A program made the translations under genes and the position numbers. Of a stretch of DNA of 22,803 nt, positions 1-7,096 are shown piece by piece. The notes beneath the pieces were generated by a model. The model did not search any database. It worked only from the letters and a program-made list of their open reading frames with translations, and was not told the DNA's origin. The stretch is taken from positions 1 through 22,803 of IMG/VR virus record IMGVR_UViG_3300025120_000600, one strand, 5' to 3'. Position 1 is the first letter of the stretch. Each line of letters opens with the position of its first letter. Source of the stretch: a virus.

Positions 1-96
1 TTCTTCTTTAGATGTGTGTAAGTTATCTATAACTCCGCCTACACCTTTTACTAGGTCGGCTGCTCCACTACTAAATATTTTTCCTAATATGCTCAT
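1..96 (-). CDS. Putative three-helix phage holin, N-terminal fragment (cut by window edge)
   Basis: An ATG at 96 opens a reading frame that stays open to the window edge, giving 32 residues that start MSILGKIFSSGAADLVKGVG and continue with a Gly/Val/Ile stretch and TSKEE. This start resembles the N-terminus of the GTA-type 3TM holin family, which usually begins with a short amphipathic Gly/Ala-rich segment followed by acidic residues. The membrane helices that would prove it lie outside the window. The start lies 2 nt after the TAG of the preceding zincin-motif gene, so the two are probably co-translated. If it is a holin, it would permeabilise the inner membrane at lysis. The fragment is too short for a firm call. 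Confidence 0.55.
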   Translation of the reverse strand, partial: MSILGKIFSSGAADLVKGVGGVIDNLHTSKEE

Positions 97-98
97 AA

Positions 99-479
99 CT
101 ATTCGTATTTAAAATTATCTTCAAAATCTCTTAAAAGTAAATTACCTTTAAGATATGCTTCCATTTCCATTTTTCTCATATGATCATCATCTTGAGCGTA
201 TGTAGGTGAAGAAGCATCACCTAATTTAAGATCACCTCTTTCATTTTGTATATGGTGTATCATTTCATGACAATATGATCTTAATATGTCTTTATTGTGT
301 CTACCAGTAACAAATAAAACTATTGTTTGTGTGTTAGGAGCATAATAAGCTGTTCTACCAAACAGTTTTTCAGCGTTATCTTCGTCTTGACGTAAGATAA
401 GTTTAGGCGCTTTTTGGATATCGTATTTTTCCTTAGCGTCTAAGTATAATTCTTTTAATGCTCCTTTAAAATCTAACAT
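99..479 (-). CDS. Small zincin-like putative metallopeptidase (HExxH)
   Basis: This 126-residue protein has a zinc-metallopeptidase signature HEMIH at residues 71-75, preceded by a short hydrophobic strand (TIVLFVTG, 52-59). A Glu-rich helix EMEAY follows, in which Glu105 or Glu107 could be the third metal ligand. The layout resembles minimal SprT/ImmA-type zincins, but I cannot place it in a named family. No signal peptide or membrane segment is visible, so it probably acts in the cytoplasm or in the virion. The start ATG overlaps the stop of the preceding gene by one base (TAATG), and a putative holin follows. That position would suit a lysis or late maturation role, which is inference only. 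Catalytic function is plausible because both His and the Glu are intact. Confidence 0.7.
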   Translation of the reverse strand: MLDFKGALKELYLDAKEKYDIQKAPKLILRQDEDNAEKLFGRTAYYAPNTQTIVLFVTGRHNKDILRSYCHEMIHHIQNERGDLKLGDASSPTYAQDDDHMRKMEMEAYLKGNLLLRDFEDNFKYE

Positions 480-904
480 TATGCTTCTGGTTCTTCTTCA
501 GCTGGTTCTTCAGCTGGTTCGTCTGTAGGTGTGTCTGTTGGTTCTGTGTCTCCAGTTTCGCCTGTTTCTTCTTCTCCGCCCATTTGTGGGTCCGTTAGTA
601 ATTTATTTATTTGTTTTATTGCTAGGTTTTTTTCTTCTATATCACCTAAAAAATATTTTTTACCACCTATTTTTACCATTAATGAAAATTGTTCTAAATA
701 AATCATAAATGAAGTCCCATTTACTAAACGAACTTCATATGAAGGTGGAACAGTATTTGCTGCTTTTAATCCTTTTACATATCTAATAAGTGGACTTAAT
801 CTTAAATCTAATTTTAAAGCATCTACAATTTCTGGTGGTGCAGGATATTTTTCCTCCATTAAGGTAGAAATTGTTTTTTTAATGTGTTCTCTAAGTTGTT
901 TCAT
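479..904 (-). CDS. Unknown protein with N-terminal amphipathic helix and acidic tail
   Basis: This 141-residue protein is not assigned to a family. Residues 3-18 form an amphipathic helix (LREHIKKTISTLMEE) like those at the start of three other proteins in the window. The middle (about 45-105) alternates hydrophobic strands with charged turns (YEVRLVNGTSFMIYLEQF) and looks like a small folded beta domain. The last 30 residues are almost entirely Glu, Thr, Pro and Asp, a disordered acidic tail that includes a duplicated PAEE unit. It overlaps its upstream neighbour by one base at TAATG and is itself followed by a TAATG overlap. The helix plus acidic tail would suit a scaffold-associated or internal virion protein, but no function is shown. 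Confidence 0.65.
   Translation of the reverse strand: MKQLREHIKKTISTLMEEKYPAPPEIVDALKLDLRLSPLIRYVKGLKAANTVPPSYEVRLVNGTSFMIYLEQFSLMVKIGGKKYFLGDIEEKNLAIKQINKLLTDPQMGGEEETGETGDTEPTDTPTDEPAEEPAEEEPEA
494..517. repeat. Short tandem repeat (2 x 12 bp) in the acidic-tail coding region
   Basis: The 12-mer TTCTTCAGCTGG occurs twice head to tail (494-505 and 506-517). It encodes the repeated Pro-Ala-Glu-Glu unit in the C-terminal acidic tail of the gene at 479-904. It is a minor in-frame duplication whose copy number could vary without disturbing the frame. Confidence 0.6.
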
Positions 905-2643
905 TATTTTTTTATTGCTTTAGCTACTGCTTTTCTTCTATTTTTTAAATAATCATCTGTTTTATCTACATCCCCATCATTATCAATGTCATCATCTTCT
1001 TGTCCTACTGGGTCTAATTTTTCTTGAGTTAATCCAGATGCTAAAGCTTTTTCATCCATTTCCATTCCTGTAGTTGCTTCTGAAGGATTATTAATTATTT
1101 TAGTAGCTGAGTTTTTAAATTCTTTTTCACTCATTTCTAATTCTAATTTTAATTTTTTATATCCTTCATATTGTTTTCTAGCTGTAGAACAAAATTGTTC
1201 TGGTACTTGTATACCTTTAGTAGCATAAGCTTGAATAATTTCTTCATTTGTCATTCCTTTATCAAAATCTTCAAAGAATTTTTTCATAGCGCCTTCCATA
1301 AGGATAGCTTTATTTTTATGACTTTCCATATGTTCAGTGATAGAAGTATTTTCTCTTTCTTTAATGTATTCTTCCATCATAGTGTCAAGTTGGCCAACTT
1401 TTTCTTCTCCATCTAAATAATGTTTAGCTTTTACTAAGTAATCTTTAGATTTAATTATTTTTGCTTGCCACCAGTGTGGAAAATCTACTTCACCTTCCAT
1501 ATCATCATACTTGTCTACCATTTTGTATAATTCAGAAGCATATTTTGCTATTCTATATAAGTCTTTTTTTAGTGAGTGTGGTTCATCGTCTTGATGTCCT
1601 AAGTCTAAATCTTCATTCATGTCTGTTAGTTTTACGTCTATGCCTTTTTTGGCTAATTTTTCTGCTTCTGCAGCGTCGTTTGTTGTTACTGATCCTTCTT
1701 CTTCTCTTATAGTCATATCATTTGCATATTTATTCATTGCTAAGGCCTGATCCTTATTTATACCTTTTAAGTCTTTAGGAAATGATATTCCATATTTATC
1801 TTCAAATCTGTTTTTATGCCATTCTGGTGTACGTACTGGATCTTTAGCTCCATTTACTTTATCGAATACTTTTTTAATTCTTCCAGCCATATCTTTTGGA
1901 GCCATATCTTGTTTAACATCTGTTTTAAACATAGGTGCTTCTTTAAATAATTCTTTATCAGTAATTTCTCTACCTAATGATTTTTCAAATGCTTTAATCA
2001 TATCTACTTCAGTGGAAGCGCCTCGTTTAAGTTGTTTAATAATTCTTACTAATTCTTTTTCAGAAAAATCATAATCAACTTTAATTTCATCTATAGATTC
2101 AAATTGAGATGATTGTGTTCCCCCTTTTGGTGCTGTGTAATCTTTTGCTAAATCATTAAACATTACAAATAAATAAATATTACCATAAACCCCTGATGGA
2201 GATGCATCTGATATTTCGTAATCTTCTATGTATTCTTTAAATTGAGTGTATGTTTTAAGTGCTGCTTGTTTTGCTGCTGCTTTTGATCTTTCTATTCGAT
2301 CTACTGTTTCTTTACCAAACATACCTGGTCCACCATTAAAGTGTGGAAATTTAAAAAATGTCCCACCTGATCTTTTATCTAAAAATGATGAAACTTTACT
2401 ATCTTCTCCAACAAGTTCATTATAGTGTACATCAGCATTATCTAACATTTCTCTAACTAAAGCAAGAGTATCTGGGTCAAATGATTTTGGTTGTTGGAAT
2501 TCCATTACACCTGGTGGTCTACCTGTTTTAGTGAATCTACTTTTAGATTGACCCTGAGAAGTTAAAGTAGCATCTCCATAAGCGTCAGCACCCACTTCAT
2601 TAATTGCATCTTTAACTAATTGTATTACGTCTTTTTTTTTCAT
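904..2643 (-). CDS. Large composite phage protein with C-terminal EF-hand-like loop
   Basis: This 579-residue protein has unknown function and a composite build. Residues 1-18 form an amphipathic helix with the pattern seen in neighbouring proteins (VIQLVKDAINE). Residues 345-415 carry a dense helical module with an HQDDEPH stretch and the motif VDFPHWWQAKIIK. Residues 445-515 form a second helical module (GAMKKFFEDFDKGMTNEEII onward). I recall both modules from other proteins of marine T4-like phages. The C-terminus (552-563) is a canonical 12-residue calcium-loop pattern with Asp at positions 1, 3, 5, 9 and 12, Gly at 6 and Val at 8, followed by a basic helix. It starts 1 nt after the preceding stop. 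Virion or scaffold association is inferred from context, and no enzymatic motif was found. Confidence 0.7.
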   Translation of the reverse strand: MKKKDVIQLVKDAINEVGADAYGDATLTSQGQSKSRFTKTGRPPGVMEFQQPKSFDPDTLALVREMLDNADVHYNELVGEDSKVSSFLDKRSGGTFFKFPHFNGGPGMFGKETVDRIERSKAAAKQAALKTYTQFKEYIEDYEISDASPSGVYGNIYLFVMFNDLAKDYTAPKGGTQSSQFESIDEIKVDYDFSEKELVRIIKQLKRGASTEVDMIKAFEKSLGREITDKELFKEAPMFKTDVKQDMAPKDMAGRIKKVFDKVNGAKDPVRTPEWHKNRFEDKYGISFPKDLKGINKDQALAMNKYANDMTIREEEGSVTTNDAAEAEKLAKKGIDVKLTDMNEDLDLGHQDDEPHSLKKDLYRIAKYASELYKMVDKYDDMEGEVDFPHWWQAKIIKSKDYLVKAKHYLDGEEKVGQLDTMMEEYIKERENTSITEHMESHKNKAILMEGAMKKFFEDFDKGMTNEEIIQAYATKGIQVPEQFCSTARKQYEGYKKLKLELEMSEKEFKNSATKIINNPSEATTGMEMDEKALASGLTQEKLDPVGQEDDDIDNDGDVDKTDDYLKNRRKAVAKAIKK

Positions 2644-2644
2644 C

Positions 2645-2884
2645 TTAAAATTTTGTCATTTTAGTTCTATTAGGATTAGAAAAAGCTGGTTCATGTTTAT
2701 AATGACCTCCATCACCCCCATATATGCTTTTATTTGTATAATTTTCTATTTCATCTTTATCATCAGCAAAAGGTCTAGGAGAGGTAATATTATTACCATC
2801 TGTGGCGTTTCCACCACTACTACCCGTACCCATGTATTCTTGAATAGTGGTTCTGATTAATTCTCTAAGACCCTTCTTTGTCAT
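2645..2884 (-). CDS. Small protein with capsid-targeting-like N-terminal helix
   Basis: This 79-residue protein begins with the amphipathic helix LRELIRTTIQE at residues 6-16. A Gly/Ser/Asn-rich, probably disordered remainder follows, ending in a basic stretch. The helix ends in I-Q-E, which matches the (L/I)-x-E cleavage rule of the T4 prohead protease gp21. The layout therefore resembles T4 internal proteins and small core proteins with a removable capsid-targeting sequence. Its start lies inside the end of the upstream gene (20-nt overlap, different frame), and its stop is 1 nt before the next start. It has no Shine-Dalgarno sequence. A packaged or core peptide is a reasonable guess, not a demonstrated role. 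Confidence 0.65.
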   Translation of the reverse strand: MTKKGLRELIRTTIQEYMGTGSSGGNATDGNNITSPRPFADDKDEIENYTNKSIYGGDGGHYKHEPAFSNPNRTKMTKF

Positions 2885-3470
2885 TTAATTCTTTTTTTAA
2901 ATGTTCACGTCGTATTTTAGTAGCTTCTTTTACTTTTTGATTCCACTCTTTTTTATTAATACCACCATTCCATTTTTCAACTACACCATCTTCTGACACA
3001 AAACTTGAATTTGATGTGTTTATTGCATCTAATAAATATGACTCCATTTCATTTACTATATCAAGTGAATTTTTTACTTCAAGTTTTTTAATGTAATTTT
3101 TATATTCACCTTTATTTTTTAATTTATGTTCAAATTCTATAACACAATCATGACATTTTTTATGTATTTTATAATTTGGTTTATCTAATCTTTTTTTCAT
3201 TATTTTACCACAACAAGGACAACTTAAAGGCATAAAAACCTCTTTTTTAATTATATCTAATTTTGATACTGTTTGTTTAATACCATTTTTAATTGTCCAT
3301 GTTTTTCTTCCTTCTATCCAAACATCGCCCTCTTTGTAATCTTTAGTTTCTTTTTTGTAACCTATTTGTATACCCGTAGACGCATTTGCTTTACCCTTTA
3401 TTAGGTTACGCATTCTATTTACGTCTGTTTGTTTAAACTCTTTATTTAATCCTTGTACTTTTTGTTTCAT
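2865..3470 (-). CDS. Zinc-ribbon-like protein of unknown function
   Basis: This 201-residue basic protein has two Cys-x2-Cys knuckles, C84-C87 (within CPCCGK) and C106-C109 (CHDC), spaced as in a zinc ribbon. An N-terminal segment contains GDVWIEGRKTWTIKNG (48-63), probably a small beta unit. The C-terminal third is helical and Lys/Glu-rich. Zinc ribbons of this type often bind nucleic acid or stabilise small phage proteins, but nothing here identifies a target. The last 20 nt overlap the next gene in another frame, so the two are probably translationally coupled. It lies 8 nt after the preceding stop. It could be a transcription or packaging accessory, or a nuclease relative lacking visible catalytic residues. 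Confidence 0.65.
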   Translation of the reverse strand: MKQKVQGLNKEFKQTDVNRMRNLIKGKANASTGIQIGYKKETKDYKEGDVWIEGRKTWTIKNGIKQTVSKLDIIKKEVFMPLSCPCCGKIMKKRLDKPNYKIHKKCHDCVIEFEHKLKNKGEYKNYIKKLEVKNSLDIVNEMESYLLDAINTSNSSFVSEDGVVEKWNGGINKKEWNQKVKEATKIRREHLKKELNDKEGS

Positions 3471-3478
3471 AACTTGTT

Positions 3479-4300
3479 TTAATCTATACTTCTACCTAAT
3501 TTTTGATCTCTTTTCATAGCAGACTTTTTTCCTCTAATAAATTTTTCTTTTGCATAATTAAATTCAAAATCATCTACAAATACTTTGTCAAACCAATTTT
3601 TTGCTTTATTATTAAATTTAATTATAACGTCTCCAAATTGTCTTCTTACTTTATCCTTCCAATCTTTTAATGCTTCTGGATCTCCTATTTGACTCATACT
3701 ATCATCTAAATTAGGAAATGAAATATTATCGCTATAATAAGGTTCACCTGTTTGAGGACGTATAAATTTTTCATTTTGGTAATATTCAGGAAAAGATGAT
3801 TTAAGTGTTTCAAAATCTAAATCGTCTAATAGGACTTCATAAGTGTAAGGTAAATTTTGATAACTTTTTTTTTCATTTATATTACCATATGTTTCACAAG
3901 GATTTTTTCCACAACCACAATTTTTTTCTTCTTGTAAATATCCTAATTCAGTAGATAATTCTCTTAAACTGTCTGGGATATCATCTGAAGCTAGATTTCT
4001 GTCGTTTTCTTCATCTTCTTCGTCTCTAGCTTCTTTTTTAAGTCTAGTAATTTTTTCAAATTCTTCTTTAGAAATTTTTCCTTGTAAAAGTTGTAATACA
4101 TATTTAGTAACATCTTCACCTGTTTCTTTATTTACCATTTGCATTTCATCTAGATCTTCTTTATCCATCATGTCTTTAATGTAAGCTGCTTTTGGGTCTT
4201 CAGGTAATGTATCTATTACCCCTTTTCTAACTAGACCCATAAAATATAATTTAGCTTTTTGGTCTAATGATAATTCTTGAATTCTTTTTTTAATGTCCAT
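3479..4300 (-). CDS. Unknown acidic protein with a central Cys cluster
   Basis: This 273-residue protein is not recognised. Residues 1-50 are helical, and 75-110 are highly charged (acidic run DEEDEENDR) and probably flexible. A compact cysteine cluster, C128, C130 and C135 (CGCGKNPC), follows a predicted helix and could bind metal. The C-terminal half (about 150-273) is rich in aromatic and acidic residues and ends with a Lys/Arg-rich stretch (KFIRGKKSAMKRDQK). The start is ATG with an A-rich leader and no Shine-Dalgarno sequence, 10 nt after the preceding stop. It lies between the ligase-like fusion enzyme and the zinc-ribbon protein in the same transcription block. No function is proposed. 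Confidence 0.6.
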   Translation of the reverse strand: MDIKKRIQELSLDQKAKLYFMGLVRKGVIDTLPEDPKAAYIKDMMDKEDLDEMQMVNKETGEDVTKYVLQLLQGKISKEEFEKITRLKKEARDEEDEENDRNLASDDIPDSLRELSTELGYLQEEKNCGCGKNPCETYGNINEKKSYQNLPYTYEVLLDDLDFETLKSSFPEYYQNEKFIRPQTGEPYYSDNISFPNLDDSMSQIGDPEALKDWKDKVRRQFGDVIIKFNNKAKNWFDKVFVDDFEFNYAKEKFIRGKKSAMKRDQKLGRSID

Positions 4301-4310
4301 TTTTTATTTT

Positions 4311-6140
4311 TTAAAAATCTGAGGCCATACCTCCTAATATAAATTTTCCAGTGATTTTAAAAGGAACTTTAGATATGCTTTCATCCCTAATTACTACACC
4401 TTCGTGTTTGTCAGCGGAACCCATAGGTGAATCTAATACTTTAAGTACTTCATCTCCTAATTTTTCAGTTGCAAGATACGTTGTAAATCCTTGTACTGCT
4501 TTTTTTCTGTCTTCAGCGTCGTCAAACAATCCATCTATGTTTTCTCCATTAAGAATAGCTAGATAAACTTGTTTAGATACAGCGCCTACTTTTTTATTAT
4601 TTACAGTACTACTGTCTGGTTTGTATCCTACGTTCATAAATATAAAATCTTCTTCAGGGATATTGTCTAGTGAATTTAACCACTGTCCTAAAGATTTTGT
4701 TTCTGACGATTCACCTGAATTAACTGTGTAATTTTTAGACAACGCGCTACTAAAATTAGGTTTATTTTTTAATTCTGTAGGTACAGATCCATAAACTTCG
4801 TAGCCTCTTTTTTTAGCTGTAGGTTTTAAGTTGTTTAATAATGATTGTAAATCATCTTTGCTGTAAGATACTTCTGAAGACACTCGTTTAGTTAATGGTC
4901 CTCTTTTACCTTGTACTTCTTTACTTTCTATTTTATTTAAACCATGAATTGCAATAAAATTAGAACCATAATCTTGTACGTTTGTTTTTCCACTAACATA
5001 CTCCATATTAAATAGTATGTTTGGGTCATCAAATGCACCTAATTTTCTAAGATCATTTTGAATAGCAGGTAATGCTTCATTAAACATATCTAATACTTCT
5101 CCTCCTATTTTAACCATTCCATGACCTTTACCAAATCTAGCTAGTAAATCATCCTTTGTAATTCCTTTTAAATCAAGTTCTTTTTTAGAACCTCTATCCA
5201 TTACAAATTGTTTTTTACCATCTACATCTATTAGTCTAATAGAACTATTTACACCGTCTATTTTTATAGCACCTGGTTTTTTATCTAATGAGTCAGCTGA
5301 CTTTTCAAATACATCTAATAATGATTTACCATTGTTTACATTTGGTAAATTAAATGGGTGGGCCATGTGCCCTGCTGCTCCACCTTCTGTTAGTAGTATT
5401 TCATTGATAATTTCTTTCCACCATGCTTTAGTGAATGTAGCTTCTTTTTTCATTCGTTTAGTTTTTCTTTTTAAAGTGCCTTTTAAATAATCAGGTACTT
5501 CCATATACTGATCTCCTTGTTTAGCTGTGTCTTTTTTAAGACGTTTAAGATTTTTAGCATGTTTAGCTTTTTCTTGATTATTCATTGTACCCATCATCAT
5601 TTCTTCTAATGATGAAACTAATTCCCATGCTCTATCTTTTTGTTCGTCTTCTAAAAAATTAGGAATAAATTTTTGAAATAATTCTTTATTACCATTTTTA
5701 ATAAATTCTCTCATTTTAGTACCTGACACACCTCCTGCTTGGGGTGGTACTAAAGTTGTTTCAAATTTAATTCCTCTTGGTTCTGCAAATTTATTAATGT
5801 TTTTAAAACGAGCGTCATTTATATCTTTTTCACCCATTCCTAAATAAATTGTAGATTCTTCAGGGGCTTCATTTTCTACAAAATCATACACGTCTTGTAC
5901 TGGGGAATTTGAATTTGAAGCTACTACTGTTATTTTTTTAGAAATTGGATCTGGATCATTATTAAGATAAAGATCCCATAATTGTAAAGAAATTTCTCTT
6001 GTAATACCATCTCGCTCTTTAGCACCAATTTTTACTATTACATTTTTAGCATCAGTATTTTGAGCTAACCATATAGCCATATTATAATGACCAGCATGGG
6101 GAGGTTTAAATCCTCCAGGTAAAAGCGCGATTCTTTCCAT
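4311..6140 (-). CDS. Fused nucleotidylyltransferase (HxGH) and ATP/NTP-dependent ligase-like protein
   Basis: This 609-residue protein joins two nucleotidyl-transfer folds. Residues 1-160 form a cytidylyltransferase/NMN-adenylyltransferase-type domain. It opens with LLPGGFKPPHAGH (the HxGH site is H15/H18) and closes with SGTKMR (139-144), the equivalent of the ISxTxxR motif. A basic linker follows, then a helix KAWWKEIINEILLTE (238-252). Residues 255-609 look like the covalent nucleotidyltransferase/ligase superfamily, with KIDG (nucleophile K293), NMEY (motif III-like, E380), FIAIHG (IIIa-like), EGVVIR (motif IV, 580-585) and FKITGK (motif V-like, 594-599). RNA or DNA ligation, end repair or cofactor salvage are all possible. 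The substrate cannot be read from the sequence. It is the first gene after the 17-bp intergenic element. Confidence 0.8.
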   Translation of the reverse strand: MERIALLPGGFKPPHAGHYNMAIWLAQNTDAKNVIVKIGAKERDGITREISLQLWDLYLNNDPDPISKKITVVASNSNSPVQDVYDFVENEAPEESTIYLGMGEKDINDARFKNINKFAEPRGIKFETTLVPPQAGGVSGTKMREFIKNGNKELFQKFIPNFLEDEQKDRAWELVSSLEEMMMGTMNNQEKAKHAKNLKRLKKDTAKQGDQYMEVPDYLKGTLKRKTKRMKKEATFTKAWWKEIINEILLTEGGAAGHMAHPFNLPNVNNGKSLLDVFEKSADSLDKKPGAIKIDGVNSSIRLIDVDGKKQFVMDRGSKKELDLKGITKDDLLARFGKGHGMVKIGGEVLDMFNEALPAIQNDLRKLGAFDDPNILFNMEYVSGKTNVQDYGSNFIAIHGLNKIESKEVQGKRGPLTKRVSSEVSYSKDDLQSLLNNLKPTAKKRGYEVYGSVPTELKNKPNFSSALSKNYTVNSGESSETKSLGQWLNSLDNIPEEDFIFMNVGYKPDSSTVNNKKVGAVSKQVYLAILNGENIDGLFDDAEDRKKAVQGFTTYLATEKLGDEVLKVLDSPMGSADKHEGVVIRDESISKVPFKITGKFILGGMASDF

Positions 6141-6152
6141 TAACTATATAGT

Positions 6153-6169
6153 TTTGTAATAAATATAAA
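6153..6169 (-). promoter_or_regulatory. 17-bp intergenic element, copy 1 (candidate promoter)
   Basis: The plus-strand sequence TTTGTAATAAATATAAA lies in the 32-nt gap between the primase and the fused nucleotidyltransferase. Read on the minus strand it is TTTATATTTATTACAAA and ends 12 nt before the ATG at 6140. It matches the copies at 11370 and 21969 with one or two substitutions. It could be a phage promoter core close to the start codon. Its TATATTTA core resembles the Bacteroidota -7 box (TAnnTTTG), and the other strand contains AATAAATA, close to the T4 late box TATAAATA. Confidence 0.55.
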
Positions 6170-6172
6170 CCT

Positions 6173-7096
6173 TTACGACAAGGCTAATTTCTTTTTCATT
6201 AACACAGAAGCTGTTAATTTTGTCGCATTGTGTAATAATTTTGTGAAAGCTTCAAAACCTAATTCAGATGGGTCTTTATCATCCATTTCTATAAGATAAA
6301 CTTTTTTTCCGTAGCCCATAAGTGTTTCAGCGTGTTTAAAAGCATCTTTAAGAGCATCTTCATCTAAAGCAAGATATATTTTTTTAACATTTGATTTAAT
6401 TATTTGTTTCATTAAAGAATCAGAAATTCGTTTACCAAATAAAGGAATCGCATTACGTTTTATAGCCATTGCATCAAATGCACCTTCGCATAAAATAATG
6501 GGTAAATCCCAGTTTATATACATTTCGAACCCAATTATATCCTTGGTACTGGAAGCCAACTTATGTTTAATATACGCGTTTTTATCAAATGATCTACCAA
6601 CATAATAATTTAAAAAGCCATCTTTATCGTACGAAGGTATTACAACCATGTTTCTTAAGTCGCCTTGTTCGCAATAATGTAAATCATACTTAACTACATC
6701 TTGGGGTGTGATTCCTCGTTGATTTAAATAATGTAGCGCGTGTTTCGACAATATCGCTGAAGACGACATAATAGGCGTTACTCCCGATGGTAATTGCAAG
6801 GAACCCGATGGTACTTTAACTGTAGTTTGTTTTCTAAAACTGTATTGAGAGTCAATGTCTTTTAAAATTTCGTATGCTTTTGGTGATGCACTTACTGCTT
6901 TAAGTAGTTTGAATGCTCTGTGTCCTTTATAACCACAAACCCAACATTGGAATTTTTGGGTTGATAAATTTAGGGTTAATTTTTTCTTATGGTGGTTGCA
7001 AGAAGGACAAGTAAATACAGCTTCATCTCCTCCACGAGCTGACTTACTTTTACCTAAAATTGATTCTAATAACTGTTTTAATAAATCTTCTTTCAT
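6173..7096 (-). CDS. DnaG/T4 gp61-type DNA primase
   Basis: This 307-residue protein would make RNA primers for phage DNA replication together with the replicative helicase. The N-terminus carries a zinc ribbon with C30-x2-C33 and C51-x2-C54 (CPSC and CWVC). A primase core containing a Toprim domain follows: the acidic motif CEGAFDA has Glu204, and LALDEDA has Asp245 and Asp247, the metal-binding residues. At about 300 residues it is short, like T4 gp61, and lacks the long helicase-binding C-terminus of bacterial DnaG. Its ATG overlaps the stop of the GIY-YIG gene (ATGA). Its local base composition is visibly less AT-rich than the flanking structural genes. A replication gene between structural blocks is notable. 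Confidence 0.87.
   Translation of the reverse strand: MKEDLLKQLLESILGKSKSARGGDEAVFTCPSCNHHKKKLTLNLSTQKFQCWVCGYKGHRAFKLLKAVSASPKAYEILKDIDSQYSFRKQTTVKVPSGSLQLPSGVTPIMSSSAILSKHALHYLNQRGITPQDVVKYDLHYCEQGDLRNMVVIPSYDKDGFLNYYVGRSFDKNAYIKHKLASSTKDIIGFEMYINWDLPIILCEGAFDAMAIKRNAIPLFGKRISDSLMKQIIKSNVKKIYLALDEDALKDAFKHAETLMGYGKKVYLIEMDDKDPSELGFEAFTKLLHNATKLTASVLMKKKLALS

Noticed and set aside
1171-1712. Two plus-strand open frames of about 80 residues (1171-1416 and 1461-1712)
   Set aside because: They lie opposite the composite protein gene at 904-2643. They are Phe/Leu/Ser-rich, as expected when A-rich coding DNA is read on the other strand, and show no start signal or family resemblance.
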